From: Sanderia malayensis
Lineage: Eukaryota > Cnidaria > Scyphozoa > Semaeostomeae > Pelagiidae
Direction: 5' to 3'
Assembly: GCA_013076295.1 (NCBI GenBank)
Contig: RQOL01000906.1
Location: 4,030,001-4,094,000 of the forward strand
Length of the DNA stretch: 64,000 nucleotides
The first letter of the stretch is position 1. Every line of letters starts with the position of its first letter. The position numbers and the translations under genes are program-made. Positions 47,523 to 58,600 of this stretch are shown in pieces. The notes under the pieces were generated by a model that was given only the letters and a program-made list of their open reading frames with translations, was not told where the DNA came from and searched no databases.

Positions 47523-49260
47523 ATTTGATGCGTCAAGATTTCTTCATTTTAAAATCGTATCAATATCAAGTGAGTTTTCATATCTAAATCTATGACATTT
47601 TTTTCGTTTTAGCTCCTTCAGAAAAGAAAGTTGGCGCGTCACATTTCTCTGAAGTTGAATGTAAACTAATGTTTAATACACACATGGCATGGTTAATCAA
47701 TTGAAGACAGTTTACTGAAAAACGCAACATATATTATGTGCATAACGAATCGTTAACGTAATCAGACCATCAAGCATTATGATGTTAATATCCTGCTTGG
47801 TTTAACAAGCTCCAGGTACAGCAAATTATTTTATGGTATTAAACTTAATCGTAGCATGCAGCATTAGAAACTTACCTTTGAAAATCATTAATCTTTTTTT
47901 AAATAATTTGAATTGAATTTAGTGTGGTCATTTTTTGGCAGAATTTGTAACCTATAATTTTGTAATAGCTTCTTAAAGGGAATTTTGATTTTACATTTCA
48001 TAATGTTGCATAGGATTAGTAGCTTAACTGATTCATTTTCATTAATTATCAGTAGATTGAATTTCATAAAAATATCTTGAAAAAAATAGTTCTCTTTCTT
48101 TACCAGTAGCTAAAAGTTGAAGTAACAAATTCAAGAAGAAACAAAAACAAAAGAATGCTCACTCATCGAGTCGTGAAATTGTATTTTTTATTACTTGTTG
48201 AATTAAAGTATCGAAAACCAAGTTGTGAAAACCTTTTCTAAATAATTTTACATATTCTTTTGCTCGGCATCTCTTCAAAGCAAAATTACCAAAAAGTGCT
48301 TGCGAAGTCCACATAAAAAATTTGAGTTTTGGGGGTGCGGGTGGGTGAACTTGGGATTGCTTACTATAATTTCCTTTCGAGACCAAAAGCTATATGAAGT
48401 AAAATATAAACAAGACGAAAATAAAATTTGCCTGGTAATATTGAACTAAGCTTTAGATTCTTTAAACAACTTTATATTATAATTCACTGTTGATTTATCA
48501 AGCTATTATACACTCATTCGTCTGTAAGAAACTCTCTATAAGGAACCCTAGTATTGGAGCCATTGAACTGCTAAGAAACTTTCAGCACTGGATTGAAGAC
48601 ATTAAGAAACTTAAACCTGAAACATGTTTTCGAAAGAAATCATAACGTTCAGTGCATATTAAACAGTTAGACAAATAGAGGGTATGCATATGCCAATATA
48701 ACAACAACAAAATTGGAAAGTTTCGATTGAGCTCTAACGATGATACTTGTGACTTAGATATAAAACACATTTATGGCATTGAGATAGATAATTGAAATAT
48801 AACCGAAATGTGTTTTTCTGTCTCCTCAAACAAATTAAGAAATGAATTTCATGCAATTCATCACTGGTTCCAAATGAGGAAAATCCAAAAATACGAAACT
48901 TATTTTCGCATATTATTGATGCAATTGCATGATAATAAATATAACGATTGTGAAACATAACAATAAAAACAAAGAACCGAAAGTAAAAATCTGTTGTTCC
49001 CTTGATATTTATTATGAAAAATTGATATGCATGAAAAAAGTTGAATGGCAAAAAACAAAGATTTTTCACCCTTCATATTGTGTTAGCTATAAGTGACAAT
49101 AAATACCATAGCAGACTATCTGTCTGCAGTAGATCTGTCGAGGTGTGGCTGTGAAGTTATCAATATCAAGACATTCTGAGACAAGCTAAACCAAATGTGA
49201 ATTACTTGAAAACTAAACCAAATACTATTAACAAAGAGAAATTAAACTTAATCACTGAAC
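47523..49260. other. Region between the two channel genes
   Basis: The first ~250 bp match the 3' flank of gene 2, including a possible 3'-UTR intron (GTGAGTTTTCATATC to TTTTAG). From about 48870 it matches the gene 1 upstream region. The middle is unique AT-rich DNA with no gene seen. Confidence 0.6.
49020..49185 (+). promoter_or_regulatory. Channel upstream module, gene 2 copy
   Basis: Third copy of the AATAAATACCATAGCAGAC module, followed by the same leader to the ATG at 49261. Confidence 0.5.
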
Positions 49261-52200
49261 ATGGTGGTGGATGTGAATATTCGTACTCTTGAGGCGATGG
49301 AAAAGACACTTGATGCCATTAAAAGAATCGAAGAAAAGGTTCAGGCTGTTGCTGCAATTGAGGAAAATACTCGAGCTGAGCCCAGTGCAATGGCACCCTT
49401 CAAAAAGAATAAAATAAGAGAAGAAAATATAGTTCATGTTTTTGCGAGAATCAGTGTTGTAACAGTCGGAGACATAGATCCGGTGAAGCAAAAATTTAAA
49501 TGTGAATTTTATCTTTCATTGCGATGGAAAGACAAAAGCGAAGAACTATTCAAGAAGTTTGAGAGAGGAGACCAAATCAAATGGGGAGAAGAATTTTGGG
49601 AACCAGCGATTTATTTCGTGGATCTGGAAAATATAGAGAAATACGAAAGACGGGAAACAGTGCAAAAAGAGGTATATACTACTGTGAATACTAATTTTAT
49701 GCTATGCATTTAAGTTTTAATCAGTAACCACGAATCGTATCATTGACCATTGAATGATAAAATGATAAATGATTGTTAATCATAATCTATCAATACTTGA
49801 TAACCGATTACTGATTGACGACATGATTATTAAACACTGATAAATGATTAATGAAAGTTTTGATATATATATTTTTATTAAGGGGGAAGTGACATTCCAC
49901 TACCACATCAAGGGAACTTTCGATATAAAGATGGATATACAGTATTTCCCATTTGACTTCCAACGGTTTGTAATCACGATGACGTCACACTGGGATATAT
50001 CGGAAATCGATTTTCACCTTGACAAAGGTGGAAAGATTGAAGACCAGGAAAACAATGTTCAAAGTGAAAATGATGCAGAGAATAAAGGCCAGCAAAACAA
50101 CAATCAAAATAAAAATGGTGCAAAGAATAAAGGCCAGCAAAACAACAATCAAAATAAAAATGGTGCAAAGAATGGAAAAAAGAAGACTGATGACCAGAAA
50201 TGGAATGGTACAGAGGATGGATTAACGAGAAATAACATTCGTACGTGGAACTTTGCTGCTCAAAACGAATGGCGCATCCAGAACTATGTTCTATCCGAAA
50301 AAACATTCACAAAGAAAGAGTATTGTAAAGAAGGATCAATGTCAACATCTCCAAATATCTACCCGCTGTACAAGATCAAGATGTACGCTCGTCGAAAGTA
50401 TGGTTTCTTTCTGTACAACATTGCATTGACCATGGCTTTGATAACAGCTCTCACATTCACTAATTTTACAGTTGGTGCAGATGTCCCTGGGGATAGAATT
50501 CAAATTTCACTGACACTACTTCTTACGTCCGTTGCTTTGAAGTATGTTGTCAATGGATATATTCCACAAACGCCAACACCGACGGTGCTCGGGTCCTATA
50601 TTCTGGCTTCCATGGTGTTCCAGTTTGTCATGGCAGTTCAAAGCGGGATATCTGGGTTAGTTCATTCATACAAGCCTCATGCGTTGAAAATGTTTGAATG
50701 GTGGAGTGTGACAATTCTCCTGGCGCTATTCATTACAATACAAATTGTATTCCTTTTGTATTGGGACAGATATACTAAATCTTGCAGAGATAAAATCGAA
50801 GGCCATAAAATGAAGTACGAAAATCGGCAAGAGACGGTTGATAAAAAGTATAAAGATGAATGCCAAAAAGTACAAAAGAAAAAAGAAGAAGAGAAAGAAG
50901 AACAAGAGAAAAAAGAACAAGAGAAAGAAGAACAAGTGAAAGAAGAACAACAGAAAAAAGAACAACAGAAAGAAGAACAAGAAAAAAAAGAACAAGAGAA
51001 AGAAGAACAAGTGAAAGAAGAACAAGAGAAAGAAGAACAAGTGAAAGAAGAACAAGAGAAAAAAGAACAAGAGAAAAAAGAACAAGTGAAAGAAGAACAA
51101 GAGAAAGAAGAACAAGAGAAAGAAGAACAAGTGAAAGAAGAACAAGAGAAAAAAGAACAAGAGAAAGAAGAACAAGTGAAAGAAGAACAAGAGAAAGAAG
51201 AACAAGAGAAAGAAGAACAAGTGAAAGAAGAACAAGAAAAAAAAGAACAAGAGAAAGAAGAACAAGAGAAAGAAGAACAAGAGAAAGAAGAACAAGAGAA
51301 AGAAGAACAAGTGAAAGAAGAACAAGAGAAAAAAGAACAAGAGAAAGAAGAACAAGAGAAAGAAGAACAAGAGAAAGAAGAACAAGAGAAAGAAGAACAA
51401 GTGAAAGAAGAACAAGAGAAAAAAGAACAAGAGAAAGAAGAACAAGAGAAAGAAGAACAAGAGAAAGAAGAACAAGAGAAAGAAGAACAAGTGAAAGAAG
51501 AACAAGAAAAAAAAGAACAAGAGAAAGAAGAACAAGAGAAAGAAGAACAAGAGAAAGAAGAACAAGAGAAAGAAGAACAAGTGAAAGAAGAACAAGAGAA
51601 AGAAGAACAAGAGAAAGAAGAACAAGAAAAAAAAGAACAAGAGAAAGAAGAACAAGAGAAAGAAGAACAAGAGAAAGAAGAACAAGAGAAAGAAGAACAA
51701 GTGAAAGAAGAACAAGAGAAAAAAGAACAAGAGAAAGAAGAACAAGAGAAAGAAGAACAAGAGAAAGAAGAACAAGAGAAAGAAGAACAAGAGAAAGAAG
51801 AACAAGTGAAAGAAGAACAAGAGAAAAAAGAACAAGAGAAAGAAGAACAAGAGAAAGAAGAACAAGAGAAAGAAGAACAAGAGAAAGAAGAACAAGTGAA
51901 AGAAGAACAAGAAAAAAAAGAACAAGAGAAAGAAGAACAAGTGAAAGAAGAACAAGAGAAAGAAGAACAAGTGAAAGAAGAACAAGAGAAAAAAGAACAA
52001 GAGAAAAAAGAACAAGTGAAAGAAGAACAAGAGAAAGAAGAACAAGAGAAAGAAGAACAAGAGAAAGAAGAACAAGTGAAAGAAGAACAAGAGAAAAAAG
52101 AACAAGAGCAAAAAGAACAAGTGAAAGAAGAACAAGAGAAAGAAGAACAAGAGAAAGAAGAACAAGAGAAAGAAGAACAAGAGAAAGAAGAACAAGTGAA

Positions 52201-52744
52201 AGAAGAACAAGTGAAAGAAGAACAAGAAAAAAAAGAACAAGAGAAAGAAGAACAAGAGAAAGAAGAACAAGAGAAAGAAGAACAAGAGAAAGAAGAACAA
52301 GTGAAAGAAGAACAAGAGAAAAAAGAACAAGAGAAAGAAGAACAAGAGAAAGAAGAACAAGAGAAAGAAGAACAAGAGAAAGAAGAACAAGTGAAAGAAG
52401 AACAAGAAAAAAAAGAACAAGAGAAAGAAGAACAAGTGAAAGAAGAACAAGAGAAAGAAGAACAAGTGAAAGAAGAACAAGAGAAAAAAGAACAAGAGAA
52501 AAAAGAACAAGTGAAAGAAGAACAAGAGAAAGAAGAACAAGAGAAAGAAGAACAAGAGAAAGAAGAACAAGTGAAAGAAGAACAAGAGAAAAAAGAACAA
52601 GAGCAAAAAGAACAAGTGAAAGAAGAACAAGAGAAAGAAGAACAAGAGAAAGAAGAACAAGAGAAAGAAGAACAAGAGAAAGAAGAACAAGAGAAAGAAG
52701 AACAAGAGAAAAAAGAACAAGAGCAAAAAGAAACCTTTGTGTAA
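49261..52744 (+). CDS. Cys-less pentameric ligand-gated ion channel with giant EKEEQ tail, copy 2
   Basis: Exons 49261-49671 and 49883-52744, 1090 residues. The first ~430 residues are almost the same as copy 1, including the missing cysteines (Ile152 and Phe166), the FPFDFQ loop, the pore PGDRIQISLTLLLTSVALKY and a short TM3-TM4 link. Differences include Gly at the outer pore position where copy 1 has Glu, and an exact 45-nt tandem repeat (15 residues, QQNNNQNKNGAKNKG) inside the extracellular insert. After TM4 the tail runs to the C-terminus as about 124 five-residue units (EKEEQ, VKEEQ, EKKEQ, EQKEQ). In known channels this end is extracellular. The intact frame over 1.86 kb of repeat argues against a pseudogene, although the repeat is open in several frames and so is weak evidence by itself. 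Confidence 0.87.
50870..52738 (+). repeat. 15-bp coding minisatellite with 90-bp and 495-bp higher-order units
   Basis: The basic unit is GAGAAAGAAGAACAA, with variants starting GTG, GAGAAAAAA, GAAAAAAAA or GAGCAAAAA. In the middle, six-unit blocks (one V unit, one KK unit, four EKEEQ) repeat several times in a row. Nearer the end a block of 33 units recurs with a 495-bp shift, for example the rare GAGCAAAAAG at 52106 and 52601. Confidence 0.95.
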
Positions 52745-53124
52745 ATTTGATGGGTCAAAATTTCTTCATTTTAAAATTGTATCAATATCAAGTGAGTTTT
52801 CATATCTAAACTTATGACAAATTTTTCTTTTTAGCTCCTTCACAGAAGAAAGTTGTTTGCTACGTCACGACTCCCTGAAGTTGTGTGAAAACTAACTTTC
52901 AATACACACATGTTAAATCAATTGAAGACAGCTTACTGAAAAACGCAACATATATGTGCATAATGAACTTTGATCTTATTAGACCAGCTTGCAAAAGTAT
53001 CATCATATTGTAATCCTGCTTGCTTTAGCGAGCTCTAGTATAGTATGTTATGGTATTAAACTTAATGGTAGCATGTAGCATTTAGAAACTTACCGCTGAA
53101 TATTGCTGATCTTTTTTATAATCA

Positions 53125-53290
53125 CTTTTTGTAATAATTTCATCATTTTCTACTGTGTTACAAGATTTCTCATCTAGAATGTATATAAGCAGTCGCAAAT
53201 TGCAATGAAACAGATTGTGCTAAGGAAAACATTCTCCATTGAAAATAGTGATTGTGCTGCGTGGCAGATGACAATGCGAGGGATAAAGCC
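53125..53290. repeat. Uninterrupted copy of duplicated spacer unit
   Basis: Contains AAGCAGTCGCAAATTGCAAT, then ACATTCTCCATTGAAAATAG and GTGGCAGATGACAATGCGAG. The same order is found at 53430-54190 but split by two inserts, so this copy serves as the empty site. Confidence 0.8.
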
Positions 53291-53510
53291 TTCCTTTGAA
53301 TTAACAATTTCCCGCTTAATTCTGTCAGTCAAATGTAATAAACTTGCTACTGTTTTCCTTTCTTGCATTTGTTTTGGTGTGCATGCTGTGTTTATTTATG
53401 TTACAAGCTGTTTTTTAGTCCATTATAATCACTTTTTGCAATACTTTCATCTTTTTCTATTGTGTTGGAAATTGTCTCATCCGGAATGTATAAGCAGTCG
53501 CAAATTGCAA

Positions 53511-53942
53511 TACCGTATTTCCTCGATTAAACGCCCCCTCGATTAAAAGCCCCCTCGAATAAACGCCCCCTTATGCTGCCAGCTTTTGCAATAATCACCC
53601 CCTCGATTAAACGCCCCCTCTTTGTGCAAAACCATGGCGACTTTCATTTTCTACGTTGTTGCTCGATAAAGCAAGGCTCAAAGAAACCATTTTCTTTTTT
53701 CTGGACCCAATGACAGAGCCTGTGATCTTGTACTTTCTAATAAACGCCCCCTCGAATAATGGCCCCCTTGATTAAGCGCCCCCTCAAAAAGTGCCGATAT
53801 TAATAAACGTGTTTAATCTAGGAAAGAGCCTGTGATCTTGTACTTTCTAATAAACGCCCCCTCGAATAATGGCCCCCTTGATTAAGCGCCCCCTCAAAAA
53901 GTGCCGATATTAATAAACGCGTTTAATCTAGGAAATACGGTA
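53511..53942. mobile_element. CCGTATTTCCTCGATTAAACGCC-type element at a TA site
   Basis: Begins TACCGTATTTCCTCGATTAA and ends with an inverted TTAATCTAGGAAATACGGTA. Inside, a ~110-bp segment (marker AGAGCCTGTGATCTTGTACT) is present twice. The empty site at 53200 shows the insertion point precisely, next to TA. GC-rich runs (CGCCCCCTCGA) link it to the elements at 4051 and 13159. Confidence 0.88.
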
Positions 53943-53983
53943 AAACAAATTGTGCTCAAGGAGAACATTCTCCATTGAAAATG

Positions 53984-54154
53984 CAGTGGAACGTCCATAC
54001 AACATCTTTGTCCATTGTAGATAGGTGTCCATTGTATAGAGGTAGTATTCGCAAAGAGATGACCAATTTTGATAAGATTTTTGATAAGAAAATTTGTCAG
54101 TTTTTCAGAGGTGTCCGTTGTATAGAGGTGCCCGTTAATGGAGGTTCAACGGTG
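53984..54154. mobile_element. Tigger/pogo-like MITE remnant
   Basis: Left end CAGTGGAACGTCCATAC and right end AATGGAGGTTCAACGGTG are imperfect inverted repeats of the CAGTNGAACCTCC type. GTGTCCATTGTATAGAGGT words recur inside. It interrupts the second spacer copy. Confidence 0.7.
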
Positions 54155-54387
54155 GTCATTGTACTGCGTAGCAGATGACATTGCGAAGGACAATGCATGT
54201 CCACAATGACATCATCACTGGCGAATAGTCAAAAATGTCCCATGTACGAGGCTGAATCTTTGTCTGGATGGAGGAATAAATATTCAAACTCGTATTCAAC
54301 TCAATGAACATTCGTCAGGTCAGGTCAGGTAACCAACCGAAAGTAAAATATATTTTTCCTTTCCTTATTCTTCAAATACCGTCCAAA

Positions 54388-55618
54388 ATGTCGACATCAA
54401 ACTTTGTTCTACACAACGACACTCCAGTCTACGTGCTAGAATGCAAACCGGCTTTTGATGCACTTGATGATAAGGAAAAGAAGTATGCACATTATCTTTC
54501 CAGAGCAGCTTACACTGGAGGCCTTATTGTCCTGCTCCAGACTTCTTCAGAATCTGCTGCCATATTCATGTTGCTTCAAAAACTGTTCGCCGAACAAAGT
54601 ATCAAATCATTGAAGGAAGCTGCACAGAAGGCAGACAGAAGAATCACGGATGATGATTTCCAGGTAAAAAAAATGGTCCAATCATTCAATTTGATTTGAT
54701 TGCAATCAATGAATCGGAGTATCAGATGATTAGTGATTCTGATTGATGAATGGGTCGCACTGCTTCGATTAGTCTAACTATTCAGTGGGCCCTTTGTGCT
54801 TAGCACATAAATCAATACCTTACGAAGATAGTAAGCGTATTTGCCTATCAATCAATCAATCAATGATTGTGGCACCTGATCAATTGTTACAGTTATTTCA
54901 TTACTGGTACGTACAGCCACAGAAAGGAAAAAGTTCCTTGGACATTTTTGTTCAATCCCTTGCCACATTGGGACCTGGGTAGATATCTACTGTTCATGTC
55001 ACATTACTTGGCTCACTTTATTGTCTTGCATGACTCAAAATTCAAATGTTGAACTACAAGTAATAGAAATCTGTTTTTTTTCACCAGGCCTTTCTTGTGT
55101 ATGCTGCTGGGTTATACACCAATATGGGCAACTACAAATCATTTGGAGACACCAAATTTATACCAGGAATAAAAAAGGTGCAACATTTCGGGTTGATTGT
55201 TTGTGACAATTTATTCTGGTGAGCAGCAAAGTGCTCAGTACCCATTGTTACTTTGTTCTCTTCTGGCTGCAGGATAAATTGAAGACAATCATATGGCAGA
55301 GTGAGGCTTTCAAGGATCACTCAGTACTGATGGAGCCTCTTTGGGGTGAATGTTGCAATGCAATTTACAATGTGGAGTCAAGATTCTGTGAGCTTGGAAT
55401 GGAAGACAAGGTCAGATTGGTCAAACATGTTCATTTCATTCTATGATTTTCACCCCATCAATTGGCTTTGTGTCAATATTAGTACAAAATCATTCAACAT
55501 GTTAGAACAATAGTCTTATTGAATTAATTCTAGGGAATATCAACATACTACTCCAGCAATTGTAAGAAAGAAGATGTGGAATTGGTCCAGGAGTTCATGA
55601 AGGAAAAGGTATCATCAT

Positions 55619-55650
<32 letters not shown>

Positions 55651-58600
55651 ATTGCCAACTTTTCTTTAATTCTAAAGCCCTTCTGAAGCATCTTGGTATC
55701 AACTAAAAATGTTTCATCCATGTCTATTTCTTATTAATAATTGAGCATTTCTGAATGTGACGGTTTTTGCATTCTTGCAGGATATAAGTCCATACAACAC
55801 TCGCTTGTTCAAAACTCAAAGCAAAGATGGCAAATGTTCATATGAACTGAGGCTGGCATCTGTTATAACATCTGGTAAACTGAAACACCAACTATTCAAC
55901 AAACTCTCAATGCAGCCTTTGTGTTATTGTGTTATATTCCTTACTCCCCCATTTTGTTTCTGAGTTAGTAGTAGTTCTGTCTACACCCAGTTGACTTTCG
56001 TTTTGTAGAAAAAGAATTTAAAAGCAAGGATGGTTTCAAAGATGATGTTGCTGGGATCCTGGGCAACTATGAATTGAAGGATGCAAGTTTGCGAATAACA
56101 AGAGGAGACTATTCACCACTTCTTAACAGAGTTGTTCAAAATCTTCAGTCTGCAAAGGTCTGAATCATCTTCTCTAACCTGGGGGACAGGAACTGAAGGG
56201 AATTGGGAGTACATGCCCCTGTATCTGAAAGTCCCCCAATATATCAGCAAAATGCACCAAAATTTAACAAAGAAGTGGATGTGTTTAAAATCTTATAAAA
56301 CTTTTATGCTCTTCTATTTTTCAATTACTTCTTACTGACTTTTTTCACAGAATGTAATCCTTGAACCCTATATATAACAAATCTTCTGGAACAGTAAACT
56401 GAACATTTGGTCCCTTGAACTGCTGCATTGTACAATTTAAGGAGACCAACAAAATATTGATGCAATGAAAAATATTATTTGGTTCAAGTACTTTATAAGG
56501 ATTGCACAGTATGTCTATTATGCTGTTGATAATCTTGCAAATTTGTCATTTCTTAACAGGAATTTGTTGCAAATGACAACGAGAAATCTATGTTGGAAAA
56601 CTACATCCATTGTTTCATGACTGGCTCAATTGGTGCACACAAGAATGGCTCACGTTTTTGGATCAAAGATGCTGGGCCAGTTGTGGAAAGGTATGTGACA
56701 AAATTCAAAACAATTCTATGTGCTGTAAATTGTGTTATTCGTAACACTGGGTGGGTCATATAATTGTCTGTTATTGTCAATGCTTGATTCCTTGCACTTA
56801 ATTCTCAGCTACATAGGATTCATAGAATCATACAGAGACCCATACGGAATGCGAGGAGAATTTGAAGGTTTGTTTTATGTTTGTTTATTGTTGTTTGAAT
56901 TCGCAACTGTTTATCCGAGGAAATAGGTTCTTTATACATACGTTTTGCATGATTATACATCTGACATGCGCTATCGCGAACTTGGCAATCTGTAATCTAT
57001 TCAAGATATCAGATGTTCCAACTATACTATTACAAAATGAGGGGAAATTGAAATTCGTTCGAGAAGACGAATGTTTGAGATAGCAGGCGGTCGAGAACGT
57101 GGATGTCAACTGTATCAGAAAACAAGACTTTGTAAGTTAGGAGTTTCATGCTATATTCAATCATCAGACAGCCTGTCTTGTTTTATTATCAACAAACTTT
57201 GCTCTCGAGTATTATCCAACCTGCCCTGTCTACACTGTAAAGGGCACTGTAAAGAGCCTGGTAAAGAGCACCATGGAATAGACAGCCAAACAGTGATTAG
57301 TTTCATCATCCTTCTATTCTATGACGTATCTTTTTGCTCTTCAAGGTTTTGTTGCAATGGTAAACAAGGAGATGAGTGCCAAATTCACCACGCTTGTTAA
57401 AAGAGCTGAGAACCTGATCAAACTTCTACCATGGACTGCTGATTTTGAGAAGAATAAATTCCTCAAGCCTGACTTCACATCGTTAGATGTTCTTTCGTTT
57501 GCTGGAAGTGGCATTCCTGCTGGCATCAACATTCCAAACTGTACGTAGATATTTTATACGCGCGGATCTCCACCGCTCCGCGCAGCACAATGCCGCGGGA
57601 ATTATTGTACAATTAAATTCAAGCAACACCCTAAGGTTTTCCGTAGTCCCATTTCATCAAATGCAGGGAATACAATGAAATCATTCCATTTAACGAATTT
57701 GCACCACGGAGGGATCAGTGAATGGGCCCTTAAAACGCTCATAATTAGGGGGAATTTTCTTTTCACTACGGGGTCCAGATTGCGCCTGCCGCGAAAAATT
57801 TCCCCGTAGCAAAAATGTTAAAAAAGCTCTGCCACTCCATATAACGAATTTCCTCAGTGTAGCGAACTATATACCTATAGTTCCTCAATAGACTGCTTAA
57901 TAGAACAACTTGCTCTCAGTCTAACGGAATAACGATGTAAGCGAAATATCTTTCCCTCCCTATTATTCCATCTATATAGACATTTGACTTTGAAAACCCT
58001 ATGTCATTGGCATTGACAATTCGGCCAGTTGTTTCAGGAAGTATGTCCCATCGTTCTACGTCCAAAATTAGACACCAGACCTAATTTACGAATACTAACG
58101 GTTTTGTTTACAAATATATAAAATAAAGTATTGATACTACTTCTTACCTTCGTTTTAATTCAGATGATGACATCAGACAGGAGGAAGGGTTTAAGAACGT
58201 GTCTCTTGGCAACGTCTTGAAATGCTACACGAAAGATAAAAACATAACTTTCATTGAACAATCTGAGAAGGTACACAACCAACTGTTACTATAAGATATA
58301 TTGTAAGAAGTTGGTTGTTTTAATCCTAGTTATGAACGAAATATGTTATCTTCTACTGCAGGAGCTTTTCTCGGAGTTAAGAGGTCCATCGTTTGAGGTA
58401 CAAGTTGGGTTGCACGAGCTTCTTGGCCATGGAAGTGGAAAGCTGCTTGCAGAGGTAAGGGTTACCCAATTTTCATCGAAACCCGGGGGTATATATTGTC
58501 CATAATGGGATGTAATGTCAGTTTCTGTGAACAGAGCTTGCTAATAATAGTTGCGACACTCTTTACGTGAATTGAAGCATCTTGTATCACAAGCGCAGAC

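Larger units (their letters stand above)
52745..54387. other. Channel 3' flank and repeat-rich spacer before DPP3
   Basis: Starts with the gene 2 3' UTR. From about 53125 a roughly 100-bp unit (with AAGCAGTCGCAAATTGCAA) is duplicated at about 53430, and the second copy is interrupted by two mobile elements. No gene supported; the open frame at 53205-53546 lies within the duplicated repeat. Confidence 0.65.

Noticed and set aside
47198..47536. Minus-strand frames rich in F, S and C behind channel copy 1
   Set aside because: Antisense shadows of the Lys/Glu/Gln tail and TM4.
50677..52758. Long open frames on both strands and in other frames across the EKEEQ array (SCSSF-, FFLLF- and RRTRE-type products)
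   Set aside because: They are by-products of a 15-bp repeat that keeps all its frames open. Only the frame continuous with the channel domains is supported.
53205..53546. 113-codon plus-strand frame with hydrophobic stretches
   Set aside because: It lies inside the duplicated spacer repeat and runs into a mobile element. No homology or splice support.
55611..55655. Direct repeats resembling a CRISPR-type array
   Set aside because: It is a plain ATC microsatellite. CRISPR arrays are not expected in animal DNA.
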